A program made the translations under genes and the position numbers. Under the pieces are notes generated by a model. The model did no database searches. It was not told the origin of the DNA and saw only the letters and a list, made by a program, of their open reading frames with translations. This document shows, piece after piece, positions 34,215 through 42,579 of a stretch of DNA of 49,333 nt. The DNA comes from Crocinitomicaceae bacterium (lineage in GTDB: Bacteria > Bacteroidota > Bacteroidia > Flavobacteriales_D > Crocinitomicaceae): positions 1 to 49,333 of the forward strand of contig JAURMI010000008.1 in the NCBI GenBank assembly GCA_030830785.1. The letters are read 5' to 3'. The stretch's first letter is position 1. Every line of letters starts with the position of its first letter.

Positions 34215-34777
34215 TGACAGAAGAACTATCAATGATATATGATGAATTCAAGGAAGCAAATCAAAAATCCTTAAATCATCTTGAAAATGAGCTTACCAAA
34301 ATCAGAGCGGGCAAAGCGAGCCCTGCTATGTTAAGTGGTGTTATGGTAGAATATTACGGTGCCATGACTCCCATTCAACAAGTAGCAAATATAAATACCA
34401 TGGATGCTAGAACTATAATTGTTCAGCCATGGGAGAAACCTTTACTCAATGATATTGCCAAGGGCATAATCAATGCAAATCTCGGGCTTAATCCTCAGAG
34501 TAATGGCGAACAATTGCTCATTGCTGTTCCTCCTTTAACTGAAGAGCGTCGCAAAGATTTGGTTAAACGCGTAAAAGCTGAAGCTGAACAATCAAAAATT
34601 GGCATTCGAAATAATCGAAAAGATGCCCTTGATTTAATCAAAGACCTAAAGAGTGAAGGTTTATCTGAAGATATGACTAAAGATGCCGAAGAGGAGGTTC
34701 AAAAAATTACAAATAGTTACATTAAGAAAATTGACGAACTTGTAGAGTTAAAGGAAAAAGATATAATGACGGTTTAA
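34211..34777 (+). CDS. frr: Ribosome recycling factor
   Basis: 188 residues; typical [56 protein letters not shown]. Splits post-termination ribosomes with EF-G. Start ATG 34211 overlaps pyrH; ATG 34214 is an equal alternative. The stop shares TTAA with the stop of the convergent ABC ATPase gene. Confidence 0.98.
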   Translation: MMTEELSMIYDEFKEANQKSLNHLENELTKIRAGKASPAMLSGVMVEYYGAMTPIQQVANINTMDARTIIVQPWEKPLLNDIAKGIINANLGLNPQSNGEQLLIAVPPLTEERRKDLVKRVKAEAEQSKIGIRNNRKDALDLIKDLKSEGLSEDMTKDAEEEVQKITNSYIKKIDELVELKEKDIMTV

Positions 34778-35496
34778 AATTGATTGTTGTCTTCCTGAAG
34801 TAATTCCATGACCTGCAACTTTGTTGGTTTTTCAAAAAGCTGTAATGCACGGTTGGCCAATACAAGTGTCGGTATTTCTTTTTCAATACAATTTTCTAAA
34901 TCGTGACTAGAAAAAATAACTGTTCTCCCATCCTTATGCGATACCCAATCTTCAAGCTGTTCTAAAAGTAGACTCTTATTGAACACATCTAAAAATGAAG
35001 TGGGTTCATCCAAGACAAGCAAAGGCGTATCTTGAACCATGGCGCGAGCCAAACTTGCCAATTGCCGTTCGCCATCGCTCAATTGACTTGTATAATGCCC
35101 TTGTAAATCAATGATTTTTAGTTTTTCCAGCACTTCTTGAACAATCTGATGATCTTCTTTTTGCATCCGTCCTAAATTGCCTAATTGGGGAATTCTGCCC
35201 AAACCGACATATTCATTTAAGGTGAGCATATCAACACCCATAAACATACTCGAAACAAAAGCCACTTTCTCGGATCGCTTTTGGTGGATCTTGTAGAGTT
35301 CTTGAACTGAAGAACCATAAATAGAAATATCTCCAGAAATTGCAGGAATCTGGCCTATTATGGTTTTAAGCAAAGTTGATTTTCCTGAACCATTGCGACC
35401 AATTAGGGCATACATCTTCTTAGACGGCAACGAGAGTTCATGCACGCCAATCAGGGCATTTTGATAACCTATAGATGTTTGCTTAAAGACAATCAT
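34774..35496 (-). CDS. ABC importer ATPase, FecE/BtuD type
   Basis: 240 residues. Walker A GRNGSGKST, Q-loop region VAFVSSMFMGV, signature LSDGERQ (a D replaces one of the usual Gly), Walker B LLVLDEPTSFLD and H-loop FSSHD. Energises the type II importer encoded just upstream (permease start/stop overlap of four bases). The substrate is iron-siderophore, haem or cobalamin by family; not resolvable here. Last gene of a six-gene minus-strand run that starts with phoH. Confidence 0.88.
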   Translation of the reverse strand: MIVFKQTSIGYQNALIGVHELSLPSKKMYALIGRNGSGKSTLLKTIIGQIPAISGDISIYGSSVQELYKIHQKRSEKVAFVSSMFMGVDMLTLNEYVGLGRIPQLGNLGRMQKEDHQIVQEVLEKLKIIDLQGHYTSQLSDGERQLASLARAMVQDTPLLVLDEPTSFLDVFNKSLLLEQLEDWVSHKDGRTVIFSSHDLENCIEKEIPTLVLANRALQLFEKPTKLQVMELLQEDNNQF

Positions 35497-36440
35497 TTAC
35501 TTTTTAACATTAAATAAGCGACATAAGGTGCGCCCAACCCTGCCGTTAGAACATTTAATGGAAGGCTAATCCATGGATCCAAAATGAGAATCATTGAATC
35601 AACAACCAACAAAAAAATACTGCCTATTAAAGCCGTGAATAAAATCAATATAAGATGATCTTGTGTTTTAAGTAGCGCACGAGTTAGATTGGGAATGGCC
35701 AACCCAACAAATGCAATTGGACCACAAAATGCAGTAATACTTCCTGCAAGAAGCGCAGCAATTAGCAAAAGAATTATGCGGATTTTTTTAACAGAAATAC
35801 CTAATTGAGCGGCATGGAGTTCTCCTAAAACAAAAGCATTGAGCGCTTTTATTACGGGAAAACAAAGTGAAATACCCGCAAGTACAAAAAACATAAACCA
35901 TGGAACCTGATCTGCACTCAATTGTTGTAATGAACCCATATTCCAGATGTATATTTGCTTGACTTGCTCAGGAGAAGCAAAAGATTGCAATATAGACTCA
36001 AAAGCACCCATAAAACTTGCAAACATTAACCCAATAACCAATAATGATTGCAAATTTTGAACCCTTCGCGATACAACAAACATTAATGAGGCCGATATAA
36101 AAGCACCACACATAGCAGCACCAACATAACTAAAAACTCCCCAAAATGACGGTGCAACACCTAAAACCATGATTGCAATAAACAAACTCGCAGCAGAATT
36201 TATTCCCAAAACATAAGGGCCGGCCATAGGATTTTGAAAAAGATTCTGCATGAGCAAACCACTTATTGATAATCCTGCTCCGGCCAATAATGCACTCAAC
36301 AAACGAGGTACCTTGAATTCCCAAAAAATTAATTGCTGCAGATCTTCTGTACTTTTTTGCAAAACATTTATATGGATCAAACTTAAAATGATCAAAAGCG
36401 TAATGAAAAATACAATTAAAAAAGTATGACGTCGCTTCAT
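35493..36440 (-). CDS. ABC importer permease, FecCD/BtuC family
   Basis: 315 residues from ATG at 36440 ([12 protein letters not shown]); a longer frame to 36539 runs inside the upstream gene and is not used. Eight to ten membrane helices. Family marks are FWEFKVPRLLSALLAGAGLS, LMQNLFQNPMAGPYVLG, and the ATPase-contact GPIAFVGLAIPNLTRAL. Forms the channel of a type II importer for iron complexes or cobalamin. The start overlaps the lipoprotein stop by four bases. Confidence 0.92.
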   Translation of the reverse strand: MKRRHTFLIVFFITLLIILSLIHINVLQKSTEDLQQLIFWEFKVPRLLSALLAGAGLSISGLLMQNLFQNPMAGPYVLGINSAASLFIAIMVLGVAPSFWGVFSYVGAAMCGAFISASLMFVVSRRVQNLQSLLVIGLMFASFMGAFESILQSFASPEQVKQIYIWNMGSLQQLSADQVPWFMFFVLAGISLCFPVIKALNAFVLGELHAAQLGISVKKIRIILLLIAALLAGSITAFCGPIAFVGLAIPNLTRALLKTQDHLILILFTALIGSIFLLVVDSMILILDPWISLPLNVLTAGLGAPYVAYLMLKSK

Positions 36441-37495
36441 TTTAGTAAAGCATAAAAATGCAATTTTTTTGGCTTTCCGATTGCAATGCAATGTAAATCC
36501 GACAATAACCAATCTGGATGAACTGCCGCCAACTCCCAATATTTATTGGTATTTGCCGTATAACAATAAATTGAATCTTTGTAAAAAGGGAAATACTTTG
36601 CCTTTGGATATTGTTGAAGGATTTTTTTTCGGCTTGAAACCCCTGGATTGAGCCACAAATTGACAATTTGACTTTTTTGTAAAATTTCGGGAAGACTTTT
36701 AAATATACTACCTGTTCCCTTTTCATTACAAAAAAGATAAGCAAGGCCAGCATCTTTATACAACTGAGCTTCAAAACTTTCTCCCGCTGGTGCAACCCAC
36801 TGATCACCATATAAGTTACCACTGATTAATACCTTGCTTTGATTGCAGGTCTGGTTTTTTTCTATTTCTTTCTTGACTTTTAAGTAATTGTCCTCTACGG
36901 ATTTAAATACCAATTGTGCTTCTTCAAATTTTCCACATAAAACGCCAAATAAAAGTACCCACTCAGCGCGGGCTAGTGGCGTATTCTCTCGCCATTCATA
37001 ATTGGGTATTTGCACGATTTTATTATTCGGCAGTCTTTGTAGTTGTTGCGATTCATTTCCAAAACCACTATACACCACTACCTCTGCCCTGCTTTGTAAA
37101 ATTTTTTGGGCAGAGAAGCCCATTTCAACACGCAAGTCCATAATTTTGGCTTGTCTCATTAGCTCTTTTAACTGCTTATCGTAAACATATTTATAGTCTG
37201 AAACTGCACAAATTTTAGTTTGTTGTTTTAATGCGGCCATCATACCAACATGTGTTGCACTCAGCAAAGCAATTCGACTATAGGCCCTATCAATTACAAA
37301 ACTTTGTATTTGTCCCGAATTATCTGGATTTCTGAGCTGTACCCGAAAGCCAAAATTCAGTGGCGTAATTTGCAAATATTCACTGTAACGACATAGATTC
37401 TCTTTACTTGTCGAATTATCTTCTTTGGCAGGGACACACCCCAAAAATAGGAGAAGACATAAACCTACTAAAGATTTAGTATGATTCGGAATCAT
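36437..37495 (-). CDS. Periplasmic substrate-binding lipoprotein of FecBCD/BtuFCD-type importer
   Basis: 352 residues from ATG at 37495 ([12 protein letters not shown], lipobox LFLGC); this start lies within the end of panB (20-nt overlap, different frame). A longer frame to 37537 buries the signal peptide. Two lobes of the class III binding-protein fold are visible: [17 protein letters not shown] with ICAVSDYKY in the first, and [19 protein letters not shown] in the second. Anchored in a membrane and delivering a metal chelate or corrinoid to the permease. Ligand unknown. Confidence 0.85.
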   Translation of the reverse strand: MIPNHTKSLVGLCLLLFLGCVPAKEDNSTSKENLCRYSEYLQITPLNFGFRVQLRNPDNSGQIQSFVIDRAYSRIALLSATHVGMMAALKQQTKICAVSDYKYVYDKQLKELMRQAKIMDLRVEMGFSAQKILQSRAEVVVYSGFGNESQQLQRLPNNKIVQIPNYEWRENTPLARAEWVLLFGVLCGKFEEAQLVFKSVEDNYLKVKKEIEKNQTCNQSKVLISGNLYGDQWVAPAGESFEAQLYKDAGLAYLFCNEKGTGSIFKSLPEILQKSQIVNLWLNPGVSSRKKILQQYPKAKYFPFYKDSIYCYTANTNKYWELAAVHPDWLLSDLHCIAIGKPKKLHFYALLK

Positions 37496-38294
37496 TAGGA
37501 AAGTCTCCTGATTGCACATCTGCTTTATAATCTTCAAATGCCTTTAGCATGTGGGCATGTAAGTTATTGTATTTACGCAAAAAGCGAGGGCTAAACTCAT
37601 TATTTATTCCAAGCATATCGTGAATAACCAACACTTGGCCATCGACATCACCCCCAGCCCCGATACCGATTACTGGAATTTGTACCATTTGAGCCACTTT
37701 CTTGGCTAAGGTTGCAGGTATCTTTTCTAATACAATTGCAAAGCAACCTACTTTCTCTAATTCTATTGCATCTGCAATTAGTCGAGATGCTTCTTGTTCT
37801 TCTTGGGCACGTACAACATAAGTGCCAAATTTATAGATGGATTGGGGCGTAAGTCCCAAATGACCCATAACTGGAATACCAGCCGTTAATATTCTTTGAA
37901 CTGATTCTAAAATTTCTTTACCACCCTCCATCTTGACTGCATGACCTCCAGATTCCTTCATTATTTTAATTGCACTCGAAAGCGCCTCTTTTGAATTGCC
38001 TTGATAGGATCCAAAAGGCATGTCTACCACCACCAAAGATCTTTTAATAGCACGAACTACGCTCGACGCATGATATATCATTTGATCAAGGGTAATAGGA
38101 AGGGTTGTCTCGTGGCCTGCCATAACGTTAGACGCGGAATCTCCAACTAAAATAACATCTATACCTGCCTCATCTACAATCCTTGCCATGGAATAATCAT
38201 AGGCCGTGAGCATAGAGATTTTCTGCCCCGCCTGTTTCATTTCTTGAAGCGTGTGGGTTGTTATCTTTTTTGGAGAATGGGTATGAACCGACAT
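37476..38294 (-). CDS. panB: 3-methyl-2-oxobutanoate hydroxymethyltransferase
   Basis: Makes ketopantoate from 2-oxoisovalerate and methylene-tetrahydrofolate, the first committed step of pantothenate synthesis. 272 residues, normal. [56 protein letters not shown] and [18 protein letters not shown] are present, with metal and substrate residues intact. Four bases after purC; its 3' end carries the start of the importer lipoprotein gene. Confidence 0.97.
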   Translation of the reverse strand: MSVHTHSPKKITTHTLQEMKQAGQKISMLTAYDYSMARIVDEAGIDVILVGDSASNVMAGHETTLPITLDQMIYHASSVVRAIKRSLVVVDMPFGSYQGNSKEALSSAIKIMKESGGHAVKMEGGKEILESVQRILTAGIPVMGHLGLTPQSIYKFGTYVVRAQEEQEASRLIADAIELEKVGCFAIVLEKIPATLAKKVAQMVQIPVIGIGAGGDVDGQVLVIHDMLGINNEFSPRFLRKYNNLHAHMLKAFEDYKADVQSGDFPNDSESY

Positions 38295-38298
38295 AGAT

Positions 38299-39243
38299 CT
38301 AATAATTTTGAAGAAACGAATTTACATTTTGTTCTATACGGGCAACAATATTCTGCGTATCAGCCCTTTGGAATTTCTGCCCTGTGATGCGCTCATAGAG
38401 TTCTATATAACGTTCAGAAATCGTTTGAACAAAAGCATCAGGCATCTGCGGCATTTGCTGTCCATCTAAACCCTGAAAACCATTTTCAATGAGCCATTGT
38501 CGTACAAATTCTTTGGAAAGTTGTTTTTGGGGCTCATTATTTAATTGACGCTCTTTATAACCATCCGCATAAAAATAGCGCGAAGAGTCTGGCGTATGTA
38601 TTTCATCAATTAGTGTTACTACGCCATTATTTAGACCAAATTCATACTTAGTATCCACCAATATAAGTCCTCTCTCTGCAGCCATTTGGGATCCTCGTTC
38701 AAACAATGCATAGGTATATTGTTCCATTTGGTTATATATTGCTTCATCAACCAAGCCCTTTTCTATAATGTCCTCTTTAGAAATATCCTCGTCGTGGCCT
38801 TCATCAGCTTTAGTTGCTGGAGTTATTATTGGTGTAGGGAGGCGGTCATTTTCTTTGAGCCCATCTGGTAATCGAACTCCGCATAAGGTTCTTTTTCCCA
38901 ACATATATTCACGAGCCGCATGGCCGGCTAAATAGCCTCGAATAACCATTTCAACCCTTATTGGCTCGCACGCAATGCCAATTGCAACCGAAGGATCAGG
39001 AATTGCAACAAGCCAATTGGGTACTATATCTTTTGTTGCATTTAAAAACATAGTCGCCACTTCATTGAGCACTTGCCCTTTAAAAGGAATTCCTTTGGGT
39101 AAAATGTGATCAAAAGCCGAAATGCGATCAGTTGCTACCATGGCCAATAAACCATTTTCCAAGGAATAAACATCGCGCACCTTACCATTATAGACGGCTG
39201 TTTTTCCAATAAACTCGAATGAATTATTTGTAAGGGCGTACAT
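38299..39243 (-). CDS. purC: Phosphoribosylaminoimidazole-succinocarboxamide synthase
   Basis: Eighth step of purine synthesis: CAIR plus aspartate plus ATP to SAICAR. 314 residues, the longer form. [26 protein letters not shown] (start), [14 protein letters not shown], and [13 protein letters not shown] / [12 protein letters not shown] for substrate and metal. It starts 11 nt after phoH and ends 4 nt before panB. Confidence 0.97.
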   Translation of the reverse strand: MYALTNNSFEFIGKTAVYNGKVRDVYSLENGLLAMVATDRISAFDHILPKGIPFKGQVLNEVATMFLNATKDIVPNWLVAIPDPSVAIGIACEPIRVEMVIRGYLAGHAAREYMLGKRTLCGVRLPDGLKENDRLPTPIITPATKADEGHDEDISKEDIIEKGLVDEAIYNQMEQYTYALFERGSQMAAERGLILVDTKYEFGLNNGVVTLIDEIHTPDSSRYFYADGYKERQLNNEPQKQLSKEFVRQWLIENGFQGLDGQQMPQMPDAFVQTISERYIELYERITGQKFQRADTQNIVARIEQNVNSFLQNY

Positions 39244-39254
39244 TGAATTTCAAA

Positions 39255-40262
39255 CTATTTTAATTCTAAATTGTGTTGATTGTAAAGTTTATTCTCTTTC
39301 ATCAACTTGTTTTTTTGTTCAGCATCTTCAAATGCCTCTATTATTTGTTTCACTAAACGATGGCGAATGACATCTGATTTACCTAATCTGACGATTTCAA
39401 TATCACTAATATCTTTTAATACATCAAGAGCATACGCCAAACCAGACTTTTGACGCAGTGGCAAATCAATTTGAGACATATCACCCGTAATAACGAATTT
39501 AGCAGTCATACCCATTCTAGTAAGAAACATCTTCATTTGCATTTGGGTCGTATTTTGTGCTTCATCGAGAATTACAAATGCCTTGTCTAGGGTACGACCA
39601 CGCATAAATGCAAGGGGAGCAATTTCTATGACACCAAATTCAATCATGTCGGCAAGTTTTTCAGCAGGGATCATATCGCGAAGCGCATCGTAAAGCGGCA
39701 TTAGATAGGGGTCAAGTTTTTCTTTTAAATCACCTGGTAGAAATCCAAGATTCTCTCCAGCCTCTACAGCTGGGCGCGTTAAAATAATTCGCTTTACCTC
39801 TTTGGCTTTGAGCGCACGAACGGCCATCGCAACAGCAGTATAGGTTTTACCGGTACCGGCAGGCCCAACCGCGAAAACCATATCTGACCCTAAAACCGCT
39901 TGAACCAACTTCTTTTGATTTACAGTTCGAGCTTTAATTTTCACTCCGCCATTAGCATGAACAAGTGTTTCTGAAGCGTAATCTTGGGAAAGTAAATTAG
40001 CACCGTCTTGAAGCATTAAATTATCAATATTATTTTCTGTTAGTGAATTAAAAGAATGATAGTGTTGTAAAATAAGGTTAAACTTTCGTTCAAATTCATC
40101 AATAACATCTTCCTCGCCACTAACATTTAGCTCATTACCTCTCGCGATCACTTTTAATTTTGGAAAAAAACTTTTTATGTGTTTTAGATTGGCATTGTTA
40201 ATGCCATAAATTTCGGCCGGATTAAGGCCCTCAAGAATGAGTTGACGCTGTCCTGTACTCAA
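39255..40262 (-). CDS. PhoH-like ATPase
   Basis: 335 residues with a TTG start at 40262; the frame has no ATG before residue 80 and a stop lies upstream, so TTG is the only sensible start. N-terminal KH-like region (about 25-90), then a P-loop ATPase domain: GPAGTGKTYTAVAMA, LTRPAVEAGENLGFLPGDL, FVILDEAQNTT and ITGDMSQIDLP. Belongs to the PhoH/YbeZ group linked to RNA metabolism, normally beside ybeY, which is not present here. First gene of the purC-panB-importer run. Confidence 0.92.
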   Translation of the reverse strand: MSTGQRQLILEGLNPAEIYGINNANLKHIKSFFPKLKVIARGNELNVSGEEDVIDEFERKFNLILQHYHSFNSLTENNIDNLMLQDGANLLSQDYASETLVHANGGVKIKARTVNQKKLVQAVLGSDMVFAVGPAGTGKTYTAVAMAVRALKAKEVKRIILTRPAVEAGENLGFLPGDLKEKLDPYLMPLYDALRDMIPAEKLADMIEFGVIEIAPLAFMRGRTLDKAFVILDEAQNTTQMQMKMFLTRMGMTAKFVITGDMSQIDLPLRQKSGLAYALDVLKDISDIEIVRLGKSDVIRHRLVKQIIEAFEDAEQKNKLMKENKLYNQHNLELK

Positions 40263-40352
40263 TTTATTTAATCGTTTTTTAAGGGTTTATTGCGATTTCA
40301 ATTACTTTTGGTAAAATTATAAAATTCTGAGCACAAAGTTGCCTTCTCTATC

Positions 40353-41204
40353 ATGCAAATCATAACGCTCACCACAGATAACGGGTATCAAGATCATTAC
40401 GTTGCTGCTATAAAAGGAAAACTCCTTCAATCCTTGCCTGCTGCACATATCGTTGATGTTACACATCAAATTGCTCCGTTCAATATAATTGAAGCGGCTT
40501 TTCAATTAAAATGTTGCTTTGAAGATTTTCCAAAGGGAACGATACACATTGTTGGCGTAGATTCGGAACCCGTTTTTGATCAAGAACAAAAAAGTTTACC
40601 CGGAATTTTAAAATACAAGGGGCACTATTTTATATGCAATGATAATGGTTTTTTTGGGAGCTTCTTAGAAGAAAACCCTGCCGAAGAATTTTATCTTTAT
40701 ACGGCTATTGAACAAGAGCGAGAAGCATGGCGCTTTACCACCAAAAACTGCTTTATAGATCTTGCAAAAAGGATATTAAATAACGTGTCTATCTCAGACT
40801 TTGCCACCGCTTCCACTTCTTACAAACGTGCATTTGATCAAAAACCAACTATTGATAACCTTTCAATACGCGGAATAATCGTTCACGTGGATAGCTTTGG
40901 AAATCTCATAACTAACATCAGCAAAACCGATTTTGAACGCATTGGCATAGACATTCCGTTTGTGATTAAATATCATAAAAAGGAATATTTTATTGATGAA
41001 ATTTCACAGACCTACAATACGGTTTCTCAAGGTGAGCGCGTTGCTATTTTTAATAATTCTGGATTGCTTGAAATTGCCATTAATAGAGGTGCAAACAATG
41101 GATTTGGGGGTGCAAGTAAATTGTTTGGGATGCGTGTTGGCGATCCGGTACATGTCGATTTTGTACCACAGGGATCTAAAGATAACATTCAATCTTTGTT
41201 CTGA
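40353..41204 (+). CDS. SAM hydrolase (SAM hydroxide adenosyltransferase, DUF62 / chlorinase-fluorinase fold)
   Basis: 283 residues. Splits S-adenosylmethionine with hydroxide to adenosine and methionine, as in known family members; it is related in fold to fluorinases. TLTTDNGYQDHYVAAIKG with an N-terminal Asp, DVTHQIAPFNIIEAAF, VDSEP, and the C-terminal domain VDSFGNLITNISK are the family marks. A -7-like TACTTTTG (40303-40310) is about 42 nt upstream. The next gene overlaps by one base (TGATG), indicating translational coupling. The physiological need for SAM hydrolysis is unknown. Confidence 0.9.
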   Translation: MQIITLTTDNGYQDHYVAAIKGKLLQSLPAAHIVDVTHQIAPFNIIEAAFQLKCCFEDFPKGTIHIVGVDSEPVFDQEQKSLPGILKYKGHYFICNDNGFFGSFLEENPAEEFYLYTAIEQEREAWRFTTKNCFIDLAKRILNNVSISDFATASTSYKRAFDQKPTIDNLSIRGIIVHVDSFGNLITNISKTDFERIGIDIPFVIKYHKKEYFIDEISQTYNTVSQGERVAIFNNSGLLEIAINRGANNGFGGASKLFGMRVGDPVHVDFVPQGSKDNIQSLF

Positions 41205-41503
41205 TGCTTACCCGAATAGTACAAATGACATTTGAACCCGATAAAGTAGAGTTGTTTTTAAATCATTTTGAACAAGTAAAATTGGAAGTGTCGAAATTTA
41301 AAGGCTGCCAAGGGATGCGATTGCTTCAAGATCAAAATAATCCATGTGTAATTTTTACCTATTCAGTATGGAATTCTATCGAAGATTTAGAGCGTTATCG
41401 ACATTCAGCACTTTTTCAATCTATCTGGCCAAAAATCAAACCTTGGTTTGCATCAAAAGCACATGCTTGGAGCTTAAATGAAACTTTTAATGGATTTATT
41501 TGA
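41204..41503 (+). CDS. Antibiotic biosynthesis monooxygenase (ABM) domain protein
   Basis: 99 residues, single ferredoxin-like ABM fold: VQMTFEPDKVELFLNHFEQV, GCQGMRLLQD, YSVWNSIEDLERYRHSALF. Such proteins act as small cofactor-free monooxygenases, or as haem- or stress-related proteins; no activity can be assigned. Its start shares a base with the stop of the SAM hydrolase gene, so it is translated with it. Confidence 0.85.
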   Translation: MLTRIVQMTFEPDKVELFLNHFEQVKLEVSKFKGCQGMRLLQDQNNPCVIFTYSVWNSIEDLERYRHSALFQSIWPKIKPWFASKAHAWSLNETFNGFI

Positions 41504-41562
41504 AAAAAATAGTGTAAAAGTCATTTAGGTGCTTACCTTTACCAAAATTAATAACCAATAAA

Positions 41563-41754
41563 ATGAGTAAAGGACATGTAAAATTCTTCAACGAATCCAA
41601 AGGTTTTGGATTTATTGTTGAAGAAGACACGAACAAAGAATATTTTGTTCATGTTACCGGTTTGGTAGACAAAATCAAAGAAAATGACGTCGTAGAATTT
41701 GAAATACAAGAAGGACGTAAAGGCTTGAATGCAGTAAATGTCAAGCAAGCATAA
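41563..41754 (+). CDS. Cold-shock domain protein
   Basis: 63 residues, single CSD. RNP1 KGFGFI (13-18) is standard; RNP2 reads EYFVHVTG where DIFVHVS is more common, keeping the aromatic RNA-stacking residues. Binds single-stranded RNA or DNA as a chaperone. Own leader of about 20-40 nt with TACCTTTA at 41534, a near match to a -7. Ended by a perfect terminator. Confidence 0.95.
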   Translation: MSKGHVKFFNESKGFGFIVEEDTNKEYFVHVTGLVDKIKENDVVEFEIQEGRKGLNAVNVKQA

Positions 41755-41772
41755 TAAAGATTGAGTGTATCT

Positions 41773-41804
41773 AAAATTCCCGCCCTGAAAGGCGGGAATT
41801 TTTG
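41773..41804 (+). terminator. Intrinsic terminator after cold-shock gene
   Basis: Perfect 12-bp stem AAAATTCCCGCC (41773-41784) / GGCGGGAATTTT (41791-41802) with loop CTGAAA, followed by TG and more T. Confidence 0.92.
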
Positions 41805-41819
41805 TTTATAGATATTTGT

Positions 41820-41827
41820 TAATTTTG
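41820..41827 (+). promoter_or_regulatory. -7 element of the gldF-gldG operon
   Basis: TAATTTTG 17 nt before the gldF ATG. A TTTG lies only 15 nt upstream, inside the end of the cold-shock terminator, so the -33 is uncertain. Confidence 0.5.
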
Positions 41828-41844
41828 ACAACTCAACAGAAACT

Positions 41845-42576
41845 ATGCGCGCCTTATACTTAAAAGAAATATCGAGTTTTCTAAGTTCAGTAATTGGTTA
41901 TGTATTTATTCTTATTTATTTGATAGCTTCAGGGCTATTTCATTGGATTCTTTCGTATAACACAAATTTGCTCGAAGGTTCTAGTGTAGATTTGATACCT
42001 TTTTTCAATATGTCTCCGGTAATATTTTTAATTCTTATTCCGGCTATCACTATGCGCTCAATTGCTGAAGAACGAAGAACTGGAACTATTGAACTTCTAT
42101 TGACACGTCCAATCTCTGATTTCCAAATGATTTTGGCAAAATACCTTGCCGGTGTTTCGCTAGTTTTTGTGGCCATTTTGCCTACGACTGTCTACTTAAT
42201 TAGCATGTATTACTTAGGAAAGCCTATCGGCAATATTGATTTAGGTGCGGCCTTTACTTCATATGTTGGTCTTTTAATGCTTGGGGCAGCTTTTGTTGCA
42301 ATCGGCATGTTTGCTTCGGCACTTACTCAAAGTCAGATCGTAGCTTTCATTTTAGCCATGTTTTTATGTTGGATTTTTTATGATGGTTTTGAATTGCTTG
42401 GAAATTTCAGCCAGTTTGGAGGAATGGACTACTTGATAAAGTATATTGGTATTTCTTTTCATTATGAAGCCATTAAAAAAGGGGTTATCGATACGAGCGA
42501 TTTGCTTTACTTCATAAGCCTAAATGCTTTATTTTTAGCAGCCTCGTTAACAGTGTTAAAATCGTTAAAAAAATAA
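41845..42576 (+). CDS. gldF: Gliding-motility ABC transporter permease GldF
   Basis: 243 residues, ABC-2 type permease with six membrane helices. MRALYLKEISSFLSSVIGYVF, then AITMRSIAEERRTGTIELLLTRP and the C-terminal half match GldF. With GldA (ATPase, not in this window) and GldG it forms a transporter required for gliding in Flavobacterium johnsoniae. It is also present in non-gliding Bacteroidota, where its role is unclear. gldG follows after three bases. Confidence 0.92.
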   Translation: MRALYLKEISSFLSSVIGYVFILIYLIASGLFHWILSYNTNLLEGSSVDLIPFFNMSPVIFLILIPAITMRSIAEERRTGTIELLLTRPISDFQMILAKYLAGVSLVFVAILPTTVYLISMYYLGKPIGNIDLGAAFTSYVGLLMLGAAFVAIGMFASALTQSQIVAFILAMFLCWIFYDGFELLGNFSQFGGMDYLIKYIGISFHYEAIKKGVIDTSDLLYFISLNALFLAASLTVLKSLKK

Positions 42577-42579
42577 AGT

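Noticed and set aside
36442..36822. 126-residue minus-strand frame within the importer lipoprotein gene
   Set aside because: Shifted frame of a gene with clear signal peptide and binding-protein pattern; no recognisable fold.
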